Source: an uncultured Thiotrichaceae bacterium
GTDB taxonomy: Bacteria; Pseudomonadota; Gammaproteobacteria; Thiotrichales; Thiotrichaceae
Assembly (NCBI GenBank): GCA_938038645.1
Contig: CALHTA010000327.1
Coordinates: forward strand, 1-8,657
DNA length: 8,657 nt
Direction: 5' to 3'
Shown here: positions 1-6,467 of the stretch, in pieces
Layout: each line of letters opens with the position of its first letter
Position numbering within the stretch: the stretch's first letter is position 1
Made by a program: the position numbers and the translations under genes
Notes under the pieces: generated by a model
Told to the model about the DNA's origin: nothing
What the model saw: only the letters and a program-made list of their open reading frames with translations
The model's database searches: none

Positions 1-1
1 A

Positions 2-1216
2 GGAACAACCCATCAATCCGTACTGCGTCAACGAGATGAGCTTCATTTCCAAGCGGATATGTACCTTGAAGGATCAGATCAGCATCGCGGCTGGTTCCAA
101 TCATCGTTACTAACATCAATGGCCATGAACGGCGTTCCTCCCTATAAAAACGTGTTAACACACGGATTTACGGTAGACGCGAAAGGCAAGAAGATGTCCA
201 AGTCGCTTGGTAACACTATCGCACCACAGAGTGTAATCAACAAGCTAGGGGCTGATATTTTACGCCTATGGGTTTCTTCATCGGACTATAGTCGTGAAAT
301 CACCGTATCTAATGAAATCATTAATCGTACTGCTGATGCTTATCGTCGAATTCGCAATACATCGCGCTATTTACTGTCGAACCTGAGTGACTTTAATCCA
401 GAAACTGATTTACTAGCACCCGCGGACATGTTGGCATTAGATCGTTGGGCTGTTGCAAAAACAAGTGAAGTACAAGCGCGTATTGTTGATGCGTATGAGA
501 AAATGCAATTCCATCTTGTTTACCAAGAAATGCTTCATTTCTGCTCTATTGAAATGGGCAGCCTGTTTTTGGACATCACCAAAGATAGACAGTACACAAT
601 GCCAGCAAACTCTAAAGCACGCCGTTCAGCTCAGTCTGCGGCATACTTAATTTTGCATGCATTAGTCCGCTGGATGACTCCAATTCTTACCTTTACCGGC
701 GAAGAGATTTGGAAAGAAATTCCTAAAGCGAGCGCCGATAAAAAACTAGCTTATGCTCAGTTTACTCAGTGGTCCAAAGAATTGTTTAGCCTTGACGATT
801 CTGATCAGTTTACCAATGATGAATGGTCAGTTGTATTTAAGGTACGTGAGGCAGTGAGTAAACAATTAGAAGTGCTTCGTGGAGATAAAAAAATAGGCTC
901 ATCGCTTGATTCAGCAATTAGCATCTATTGCTCGGGCGACACCCTTAACATTCTCAACAAGCTGGAGTCTGAGTTACGATTTGTAATGATTACGTCTGGT
1001 GCTGAAGTCGTTGACACGGCTACTGCACCTGAAGGTGCTATAGCGATTGGTGACTTGGAAAACGCATGGATAATCGCTGAAGCTTCGAGCGATGAGAAAT
1101 GTGTACGATGCTGGCATCATCAGCCAGATATTGGGAGTCATCCAGAGCACCCTGAGCTATGTGGGCGCTGTGTTGAAAATGTTGTAGGCGCCGGAGAGGC
1201 ACGAAAATATGCTTAA
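2..1216 (+). CDS. ileS: Isoleucyl-tRNA synthetase, C-terminal part (5' end outside window)
   Basis: Cytoplasmic class I aminoacyl-tRNA synthetase that charges tRNA-Ile with isoleucine. The reading frame is open from base 2, with no start in the window, so about 404 C-terminal residues of a roughly 940-residue enzyme are present. Visible landmarks are the catalytic-domain segment MYLEGSDQHRGWFQSSL (59-109), the ATP-binding signature KMSKS (191-205), the anticodon-binding helical domain (for example LDRWAV and the KDRQYT segment), and a C-terminal zinc-binding module with paired cysteines C-x-x-C at 1100-1111 and C-x-x-C at 1160-1171. This C-terminal zinc finger is typical of bacterial IleS of the E. 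coli type. The last 8 bases overlap the start of lspA, so the two are probably cotranscribed and translationally coupled, as in many gammaproteobacteria. Nothing suggests damage. Family assignment is essentially certain. Confidence 0.98.
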   Translation, partial: GTTHQSVLRQRDELHFQADMYLEGSDQHRGWFQSSLLTSMAMNGVPPYKNVLTHGFTVDAKGKKMSKSLGNTIAPQSVINKLGADILRLWVSSSDYSREITVSNEIINRTADAYRRIRNTSRYLLSNLSDFNPETDLLAPADMLALDRWAVAKTSEVQARIVDAYEKMQFHLVYQEMLHFCSIEMGSLFLDITKDRQYTMPANSKARRSAQSAAYLILHALVRWMTPILTFTGEEIWKEIPKASADKKLAYAQFTQWSKELFSLDDSDQFTNDEWSVVFKVREAVSKQLEVLRGDKKIGSSLDSAISIYCSGDTLNILNKLESELRFVMITSGAEVVDTATAPEGAIAIGDLENAWIIAEASSDEKCVRCWHHQPDIGSHPEHPELCGRCVENVVGAGEARKYA

Positions 1217-1700
1217 ATGGGTATGGGTCTCGATTGTGGTTGTATTGCTGGACCAGTTAAGCAAATGGATGGCCGTCGCCAACCTTGAAGAAAGGGTACC
1301 TGAGGCCGTCATGCCTCACCTTAACTTCACACTCGCCTATAACTACGGCGCTGCGTTTAGCTTCTTAGGCGACCAAGATGGTTGGCAGCGTTGGTTCTTT
1401 GTAACACTCTCTTTTGCGGTGAGTGGTTACATCGTATACTGGTTGAAAAAGCTGGATCGAACTGAACTCTGGACAGCCATATCACTGTCTTTAGTGCTAG
1501 GTGGAGCAGTAGGCAATGGAATAGATAGACTAATCAGTGGAAGAGTTACTGACTTTCTAGATTTCTACGTAAATTTCGATTTATTTTTCCTAAACAATGG
1601 CCATTTTGCTATATTTAATATCGCAGACGTTGCGATCACCATCGGGGCAATTCTGCTAGTCGTTATTAGCTTGGTAACTCCAGCAGAACAAGATGCCTGA
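1209..1700 (+). CDS. lspA: Lipoprotein signal peptidase (signal peptidase II)
   Basis: Inner-membrane aspartyl protease that removes the signal peptide from prolipoproteins after Lgt has modified the lipobox cysteine. The 163-residue length matches E. coli LspA (164), and four hydrophobic segments are visible (about residues 4-24, 62-79, 87-105 and 134-156). Family motifs are D15-Q-L-S-K near the start, N-Y-G-A-A-F (45-50), G-N-G-I-D-R (102-107), V-T-D-F (D115) and F-N-I-A-D (D140). D115 and D140 correspond to the catalytic aspartates. The stretch between them is about 7 residues longer than in E. coli, with a hydrophobic V-N-F-D-L-F-F insert. The ATG at 1209 is preceded by a strong ribosome binding site (GGAGAGG, 1193-1199) and overlaps the ileS stop. 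The lipoprotein at 3725 in this window is a likely substrate. The usual downstream partners fkpB and ispH are absent; a convergent gene follows after one base. Confidence 0.97.
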   Translation: MLKWVWVSIVVVLLDQLSKWMAVANLEERVPEAVMPHLNFTLAYNYGAAFSFLGDQDGWQRWFFVTLSFAVSGYIVYWLKKLDRTELWTAISLSLVLGGAVGNGIDRLISGRVTDFLDFYVNFDLFFLNNGHFAIFNIADVAITIGAILLVVISLVTPAEQDA

Positions 1701-1701
1701 A

Positions 1702-1989
1702 TTAAGCTGGTGGTGTGGCCTTGCCAATCTTGGTTGCATCTATTGTTGAAAATGAGTAAGTGCAATCATTCTCGACTAAGGCTAACTGCGAAGGGGTACG
1801 AGGGAACTTTCGACAATTTGGGGGACGATATTTATATATCGAACAGCGGAACAATCCCTCATCATCTGTTGTCAGAAACGTACACTTTACGGGCAGCTTA
1901 CAGCAAGCTCCGCAACCGTTACAAGATCCGGTACGATTGCTCTGAACGGGTAAGATAGAGGTTATCGTACGTATTAATTTAGAAGACAT
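1702..1989 (-). CDS. YkgJ-type cysteine-cluster protein (putative metal-binding, CxxCxxCC)
   Basis: Small protein of 95 residues from the ATG at 1989. It has eight cysteines, starting with the cluster C23-N-G-C26-G-A-C29-C30 and continuing with C36, C49, C59 and C76. The opening C-x-x-C-x-x-C-C-K-L-P and the later R-P-x-x-C-R-x-F-P are hallmarks of the family annotated as YkgJ or 'zinc/iron-chelating domain' proteins. Binding of a metal or iron-sulfur cluster is suspected for that family, and its biochemical role is poorly known. No signal peptide is visible, so it is probably cytoplasmic. An in-frame GTG at 1998 would add three residues (M-L-Y). I prefer ATG 1989 because a weak GAAAG lies at suitable spacing before it, but neither start is strong. 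The gene converges on lspA with a single base between stops and is divergent from msrP. A link to the redox msrPQ pair is possible but unproven. Confidence 0.85.
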   Translation of the reverse strand: MSSKLIRTITSILPVQSNRTGSCNGCGACCKLPVKCTFLTTDDEGLFRCSIYKYRPPNCRKFPRTPSQLALVENDCTYSFSTIDATKIGKATPPA

Positions 1990-2124
1990 ATAAAGCACTT
2001 TCGTTTAAAGACAGTAATCAGACCACTTAAGCCTGTGTAAATTAACGACGAAGTATAGTCTGCTGAAGGGGTCTAGTCACTATAACTAACGCAAAGTTAG
2101 AAATTTCCAAACTCGGGAGAAGAT

Positions 2125-3051
2125 ATGATTTTTTTGAACAAACCCGAAATTACTGATAACGAAGTTACTGATTACTCAGTTTATAAAAAGCGCCGCCAGT
2201 TTATGAAAACGGCAGCAGGGCTAGGGATAGTTGCCACAACCGGTGCTGTCATCAAGCCTTTGTTTAGCCAATCAAACTCCTCGAGCTTCTCCACCGATGA
2301 AGAAAAAACTGACTATAAAGATATTACACGTTACTGTAATTTCTACGAATTCGGAACGGCTAAAACAGACCCTGCCAAAAATGCGCATACCCTTGTAACG
2401 TCTCCGTGGACTATTGATATTGAGGGTGAATGCGATAAACCAGGAACTTACGACCTTGAGGACCTACTAAAACCTGTTTCAATTGAGGAGCGAATTTATC
2501 GGTTCCGCTGTGTTGAAGGTTGGTCCATGGTCATTCCTTGGATGGGTTTTCCCTTGGCAGAGTTAATTAAACGAATGCAACCCAACGCAAATGCTAAGTA
2601 TGTCAAATTTCAAACCTTATATGACCCTGATATGATGCCAGGGCAAAGAGACAATGTTCTTGAGTGGCCTTATGTAGAAGGCTTGAGGATGGATGAAGCC
2701 ATGCACCCGTTGACGATGATAGCAACGGGCATTTACGGCAAAGACCTCCTCAACCAAAATGGGGCACCGTTAAGACTGGTTGTTCCATGGAAATACGGTT
2801 TTAAAAGTATTAAGAGCATTGCCAGCATTAGTTTTACCGAAACGCAACCTTATAATTCATGGCAGCAGTCTAGTCCAACGGAATACGGCTTTTATTCTAA
2901 TGTTAACCCTGACGTTCCTCACCCACGCTGGAGCCAAAGTAAAGAAAGGCGCATTGGCGAGTTTTTGAAACGAAAGACTCAACCTTTTAATGGATATGCC
3001 TCTGAAGTTGCCTCACTTTACAAAGGCATGGATTTGAAACGCTATTTTTAA
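2125..3051 (+). CDS. msrP: Protein-methionine-sulfoxide reductase catalytic subunit MsrP (Tat-exported molybdoenzyme)
   Basis: Periplasmic Mo-molybdopterin enzyme (formerly YedY) that reduces methionine sulfoxide in proteins damaged by reactive oxygen or chlorine species, taking electrons from MsrQ. The 308-residue product starts with a Tat signal: K-R-R-Q-F-M-K around R23-R24, followed by a hydrophobic stretch to about residue 45. A short N-region before the twin arginines also occurs in E. coli MsrP. C129 in Y-R-F-R-C-V-E-G-W-S-M-V-I-P-W is the expected molybdenum ligand. Other conserved blocks are N-F-Y-E-F-G (72-77), M-P-G-Q (171-174), P-Y-V-E-G-L-R-M-D-E-A-M-H-P (182-195), N-G-A-P-L-R-L-V-V-P-W-K-Y-G-F-K (212-227), H-P-R-W-S-Q (266-271), and N-G-Y near the C-terminus (289-291). 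The ATG at 2125 follows a good ribosome binding site (GGGAGA, 2115-2120). msrQ begins 9 bases after the stop. Confidence 0.97.
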   Translation: MIFLNKPEITDNEVTDYSVYKKRRQFMKTAAGLGIVATTGAVIKPLFSQSNSSSFSTDEEKTDYKDITRYCNFYEFGTAKTDPAKNAHTLVTSPWTIDIEGECDKPGTYDLEDLLKPVSIEERIYRFRCVEGWSMVIPWMGFPLAELIKRMQPNANAKYVKFQTLYDPDMMPGQRDNVLEWPYVEGLRMDEAMHPLTMIATGIYGKDLLNQNGAPLRLVVPWKYGFKSIKSIASISFTETQPYNSWQQSSPTEYGFYSNVNPDVPHPRWSQSKERRIGEFLKRKTQPFNGYASEVASLYKGMDLKRYF

Positions 3052-3059
3052 GGGCCGTT

Positions 3060-3668
3060 GTGCAGATTCAAGCTAAGTTCTTTAACAACATAGTTAAACC
3101 AGCATCTTTTGTAATCTTATTGTTCCCGCTGCTGTTTCTAATTTCCGGATTGTTTTTTGACTTGTTAGGTGCAAATCCAATTGAAACCATTATTCGGGAT
3201 CTTGGTGAATGGGCACTCAGGATACTACTGCTAACATTATCGTTGTCACCTCTTAGTCGCGCATTAAAATGGCCTCAGCTTATCCAACTCCGTCGAATGA
3301 TGGGATTATTTGCCTTTTTCTATGCCTCTCTTCATTTGTTTTGTTATTTAGGGTTTGAACAAAGTTTTGATATCCGATCAGTCATTGAAGATATATGGGA
3401 ACGGCCTTTCATAACGGCCGGCTTTGCTGGTTTTCTCACCCTTCTACCACTGGCAATCACCTCAACGCGCTCTAAAATGCGACAAATGGGTGCAAGCTGG
3501 AAGGCATTACACCGCCTCGTTTATCTTGCAGTCATACTATGCGTGGTACACTTTTGGTGGTTAGTAAAGGCAGATGCGAGTACACCTATGGTATACACCG
3601 CCTTTACGGTAATTCTGCTACTTGAGAGGGTTTGTTGGTCTAAACTAAAAAACAAACCTAAGCAGTAG
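3060..3668 (+). CDS. msrQ: Heme-binding membrane subunit MsrQ
   Basis: Inner-membrane b-type heme protein (formerly YedZ) that passes electrons from the cytoplasm or quinone pool to MsrP. Its 202 residues carry about six hydrophobic segments (near 14-36, 50-66, 78-98, 117-134, 150-168 and 176-190). The histidines match the heme ligands known in E. coli by position and context: H92 in S-L-H, H151 in L-H-R-L-V-Y-L and H164 in V-V-H-F-W-W. The motifs G-A-N-P-I-E (37-42) and the following G-E-W-A-L-R and S-P-L-S-R segments are typical of the family. The start is GTG at 3060, with AAGGG at 3050-3054 as a ribosome binding site overlapping the msrP stop, so translation is probably coupled to msrP. 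A terminator is not evident in the 56 bases that follow. Confidence 0.95.
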   Translation: MQIQAKFFNNIVKPASFVILLFPLLFLISGLFFDLLGANPIETIIRDLGEWALRILLLTLSLSPLSRALKWPQLIQLRRMMGLFAFFYASLHLFCYLGFEQSFDIRSVIEDIWERPFITAGFAGFLTLLPLAITSTRSKMRQMGASWKALHRLVYLAVILCVVHFWWLVKADASTPMVYTAFTVILLLERVCWSKLKNKPKQ

Positions 3669-3724
3669 ATTTACCGTTTTTACCGACATAAAAAAATAAT
3701 AATAACTAAAATCGGCAGCAACTA

Positions 3725-4939
3725 ATGAATAACAAATCCCTAATTAGCTTGTCACTTCTTGTATTTTTTGGCGTGTCAGCCTGTAGTTCAACAAGTCAGA
3801 AGCCCAATCAAACCGTAAAAAAGAGCACAATTCCGCAGAAGGTGACAACTTCAGCGTCAATCAGACCCGCCCCAGCAGTTAAAACTAACACTACTAACCA
3901 GTGGCACGCAAAGCAAAGGCAAATCGCTGCGCAAAAAGAACAGGTGCGCTTAGCTTACAACCAAGCTTGGCAACAACAGCAAATCCAAGAAAAAGCTCAG
4001 GCTCAAGCTAGAGCGCGTAATCTTCGTATGCAACAAGCAAACTTGCAGCAAAACCGACTTGCTCAGCAGTATGCCGCACAGCAGATGCAAAGACAGGCTC
4101 AACAGCGGGCCGCACAGCAGCAAAAGCAAAACGCTCAATACCTAGCGATGCTGCAACAGAGAAACAATGCCACTCCAAGACCCCAGCCTAAGGGCAACAT
4201 TGCTAGCTTAACCGCTAGTGAGATTCGAACGATTGGAGATAAAATATTCCGTAATGAAAGTGGCGGTGACATCGACAAATTAGTCCACTGGAACGTAGGT
4301 GAAAACTTTGCTTCAATGGGTATTGGACACTTTACATGGTATCCATCTGGAAGGAGAAACCGCTATGGGAATACCTTCCCCGGCCTGCTTGACCATCTGC
4401 AAGCAAATGGTGTGCAGCTGCCAGTTTGGGTACAAAAAGCAAGGTACAACGGCGCGCCTTGGCGAACAAGGAACGAGCTTAAGTATGCAAAAAACTCTCA
4501 ACAGGTAAAAGAGTTTCAGAACCTTCTGTACAATACTCGCTACCTTCAAGCTAGCTATATTTTTGAAAGAGCCAAGCGAGCAATGCCTCGTTTAGTCAAA
4601 GCAACTCCGCCTCACCTTAGAGCGCATGTCGCGCAAAACCTTAACGCAGTCGCTAACACGCGAGGTGGCTGGTACGCTCTCATCGACTATGTAAACTTTA
4701 AAGGTGAAGGTCTAAATAGACGTGGTGGGTATAAAGGGCAAAACTGGGGCCTATTGCAAGTACTAGAAAATATGCGTCCAAGCCAGCCTGGGCAAATGGC
4801 ACTAAACAATTTTGCTGACTCTGCAATCCAGGTACTCGCTCGACGTGTTAGAAACTCAAATCCAAGCCGTGGTGAATCTCGCTGGATGAGAGGCTGGACC
4901 ATTCGTTGTAATACGTACCGTCAACCATTCGTCATTTAA
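3725..4939 (+). CDS. Outer-membrane lipoprotein with Gln-rich helical linker and putative lysozyme-like domain
   Basis: Predicted lipoprotein of 404 residues; I do not recognise a named gene. A type II signal peptide ends in the lipobox V17-S18-A19-C20. Residues S21-S22 after the cysteine give no aspartate retention signal, which favours the outer membrane. Residues 21-60 are Lys/Thr/Ser/Pro-rich, and residues 60-147 are very rich in Gln, Ala and Arg and probably form a long helix or coiled coil. A globular domain fills 158-404, with conserved-looking blocks F-R-N-E178-S-G-G, W-N-V-G-E193-N-F-A-S-M-G-I-G-H202-F-T-W-Y-P, Y-A-L-I-D-Y-V-N-F-K-G-E-G (317-329), W-G-L-L-Q-V-L (341-347) and a C-terminal R-W-M-R-G-W. 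The E178 to S-M-G-I-G-H arrangement resembles the catalytic Glu and T-I-G-I-G-H of T4-type lysozymes, so peptidoglycan cleavage or binding is inferred, not shown. No clear Shine-Dalgarno precedes ATG 3725. The 3' end overlaps the convergent gene by 8 bases. Confidence 0.85.
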   Translation: MNNKSLISLSLLVFFGVSACSSTSQKPNQTVKKSTIPQKVTTSASIRPAPAVKTNTTNQWHAKQRQIAAQKEQVRLAYNQAWQQQQIQEKAQAQARARNLRMQQANLQQNRLAQQYAAQQMQRQAQQRAAQQQKQNAQYLAMLQQRNNATPRPQPKGNIASLTASEIRTIGDKIFRNESGGDIDKLVHWNVGENFASMGIGHFTWYPSGRRNRYGNTFPGLLDHLQANGVQLPVWVQKARYNGAPWRTRNELKYAKNSQQVKEFQNLLYNTRYLQASYIFERAKRAMPRLVKATPPHLRAHVAQNLNAVANTRGGWYALIDYVNFKGEGLNRRGGYKGQNWGLLQVLENMRPSQPGQMALNNFADSAIQVLARRVRNSNPSRGESRWMRGWTIRCNTYRQPFVI

Positions 4940-6467
4940 GATCTGTTTGAACGCCTGAGTCTACATCTTGAAGATTCAGGCGTTTTACAACTGCGTTAAA
5001 ATGCAGAATTAAATCTGGGTAGTCATTTAACGCCGTTTTCTCAAGCCATGAGATGTCTATTTCTTCAGTGTTTGTCTGACTTGTGGCCCCCACTCCCAAA
5101 TAAGCAATCGCCTTAACTAAAAACTCCAAATCATCAGCAAAAGTAACTTTAGAACTGGCCTTAAATGCTTTTTCCCATTCTTTTTCGCCTAGATAATAGA
5201 AAAATATCGGAACAAAGTAGTAACTAGGTGGCCTCGAATTATACTTTGATAGCCTGAGCAAAATTTGGAAACCAACCTCTTTCTTACCCACAAAAAACAT
5301 TAAAGCGCCATAGATAAACTCCCACATGGTGTTATATGGATTGAGCTTTCTTGCGTTATTTAAATAGACCTCGGCTTCGCAATAACGATTTAAAGCGAAG
5401 TTATAGAATCCAATCAATACCAAGATACCCGGATCATGCGGAACGTATTTTTCTATGATTAGGCAGTGCTTAAGCCTATCCTCTAAACTTGAGCTCATTA
5501 AATTATAATTCAAAAAATAATCAAAGAAGCCAATGGCTAGGTAACTTCCCTGAGCATTGTAATCATCAGGGTATTTTTTTAACCTTTGATCTAAAAACTC
5601 CATGAACTTTTTACATGCGATTTTGCTAGGTTCACTACAAAGATTAATAAACTGTACCGCTGCCATATGTTGATCTTCAACATACTCCAACCCCATCTCA
5701 AGGCAGGATTTAGCCCAATGAATACCTAATACGCCATAAGAGTCAGAAACCAACGGACTAATTAGCTTTAAATAAAACTCGTCGAGTATTGCCGCTGTGT
5801 ATCCATGAATGATGGTAGTTGAATGACTCCATAAAATCTCCTGAGTAAGGCGGTGGATTACAATGCTACTGATCAAAAAGTCACGATTCCTATCTTGTAC
5901 TACCTCACAGCGCATAACATAATCATGCTGCTCTTCTGCTAAAAAGTGTATAGATCCCCTTTGGGCAACCTCGTGCTCAGGGTGGAAATTGACGCTTAGG
6001 TTTAAATGATCAAAATGGTTTAGTCGATAAGAAAGCCCTTGTCTTACTTTTATCATTAACTGGATTTCTTCAACATTCATCACCATCGGGCTTTGACATA
6101 GCAGCAATAAACTAAAGCTTCGACTTTGTCGGTGCTCAATGTTTCTCGAAAAGACTAAACGATAAGACCCTTTTGGAAGGCTAACTCTTAATGGAGTCTG
6201 CTGCGCCTCATCTGCATCGTAATACGCTTCCAATAGCTTTCGTAATCTTGCTGCCTCTATCCGGACAATAGGGTCCTTCGTTGACTCAAAGGAGTCATTT
6301 CTCCCCAAGCAATTGATCGCAATACTTCGCTGCTGAAGAGCATCGTTATTATTTTCATAGGTATGCATGACTAAGTAACTTAGCAAACGCTGCATCTGAG
6401 GCTTGGAGCGAAACAAACGGCTCGCCAAGATTAATGACTCTGTATTCGCAACAGTTTCATCAATCAC
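4932..6467 (-). CDS. Winged-helix/TPR-like regulatory protein, second gene of paralogous pair
   Basis: Protein of 511 residues with no named counterpart that I recognise. Residues 8-107 form a winged-helix-like DNA-binding domain: Q-M-Q-R-L-L-S-Y-L-V (24-33), R-S-I-A-x-x-C-L-G-R (47-56), D-P-I-V-R-I-E-A-A-R-L-R-K-L-L (65-79) and the wing L-R-V-S-L-P-K-G-S-Y-R (93-103). This pattern is familiar from the N-termini of many uncharacterised bacterial TPR and cyclase-like proteins. Residues 115-240 look like an alpha/beta domain. From about 285 to 460 the protein is helical with TPR-like repeats, for example Y-C-E-A-E-V-Y-L-N-N-A-R-K-L-N-P-Y (361-377). No signal peptide or membrane helix is seen, so it is probably cytoplasmic. 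The start is GTG 6467, inside the stop region of the upstream gene (8-base overlap), with a GGGTAGG upstream. DNA binding is inferred from the motif. The 3' end overlaps the lipoprotein gene and contains that gene's terminator hairpin. Confidence 0.85.
   Translation of the reverse strand: MIDETVANTESLILASRLFRSKPQMQRLLSYLVMHTYENNNDALQQRSIAINCLGRNDSFESTKDPIVRIEAARLRKLLEAYYDADEAQQTPLRVSLPKGSYRLVFSRNIEHRQSRSFSLLLLCQSPMVMNVEEIQLMIKVRQGLSYRLNHFDHLNLSVNFHPEHEVAQRGSIHFLAEEQHDYVMRCEVVQDRNRDFLISSIVIHRLTQEILWSHSTTIIHGYTAAILDEFYLKLISPLVSDSYGVLGIHWAKSCLEMGLEYVEDQHMAAVQFINLCSEPSKIACKKFMEFLDQRLKKYPDDYNAQGSYLAIGFFDYFLNYNLMSSSLEDRLKHCLIIEKYVPHDPGILVLIGFYNFALNRYCEAEVYLNNARKLNPYNTMWEFIYGALMFFVGKKEVGFQILLRLSKYNSRPPSYYFVPIFFYYLGEKEWEKAFKASSKVTFADDLEFLVKAIAYLGVGATSQTNTEEIDISWLEKTALNDYPDLILHFNAVVKRLNLQDVDSGVQTDLK
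4950..4986 (+). terminator. Rho-independent terminator for the lipoprotein gene, inside the convergent coding sequence
   Basis: Bases 4950-4958 (AACGCCTGA) pair perfectly with 4976-4984 (TCAGGCGTT). The pairing extends inward with one G-U and three Watson-Crick pairs to 4962/4972, giving a 13-bp stem and a 9-base loop. The stem runs into TTTT at 4983-4986 and starts 10 bases after the lipoprotein stop. In the plus direction this has the form of an intrinsic terminator, with a short T tract. On the minus strand the same bases are codons near the C-terminus of the 511-residue regulator, and no T run follows in that direction. Confidence 0.7.

Noticed and set aside
1680..1710. CCAGC...GCTGG inverted repeat at the lspA end as a terminator
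   Set aside because: Only 5 bp of stem, a 21-base loop and no T tract follow on either strand.
2086..2100. CTAAC-GCAAA-GTTAG inverted repeat upstream of msrP
   Set aside because: A perfect but very short dyad (5-base arms) with no match to an operator that I know; kept only as a note.
3950..4138. Leu/Ser-rich antisense reading frame opposite the Gln-rich linker
   Set aside because: The hydrophobic composition is just the complement of CAG/CAA codons (CTG/TTG), a known artefact of Gln-rich regions.
4313..4549. Antisense reading frame of 78 codons within the lipoprotein gene
   Set aside because: It lies wholly inside a well-supported coding sequence, has no clear ribosome binding site and its product has no recognisable domain.
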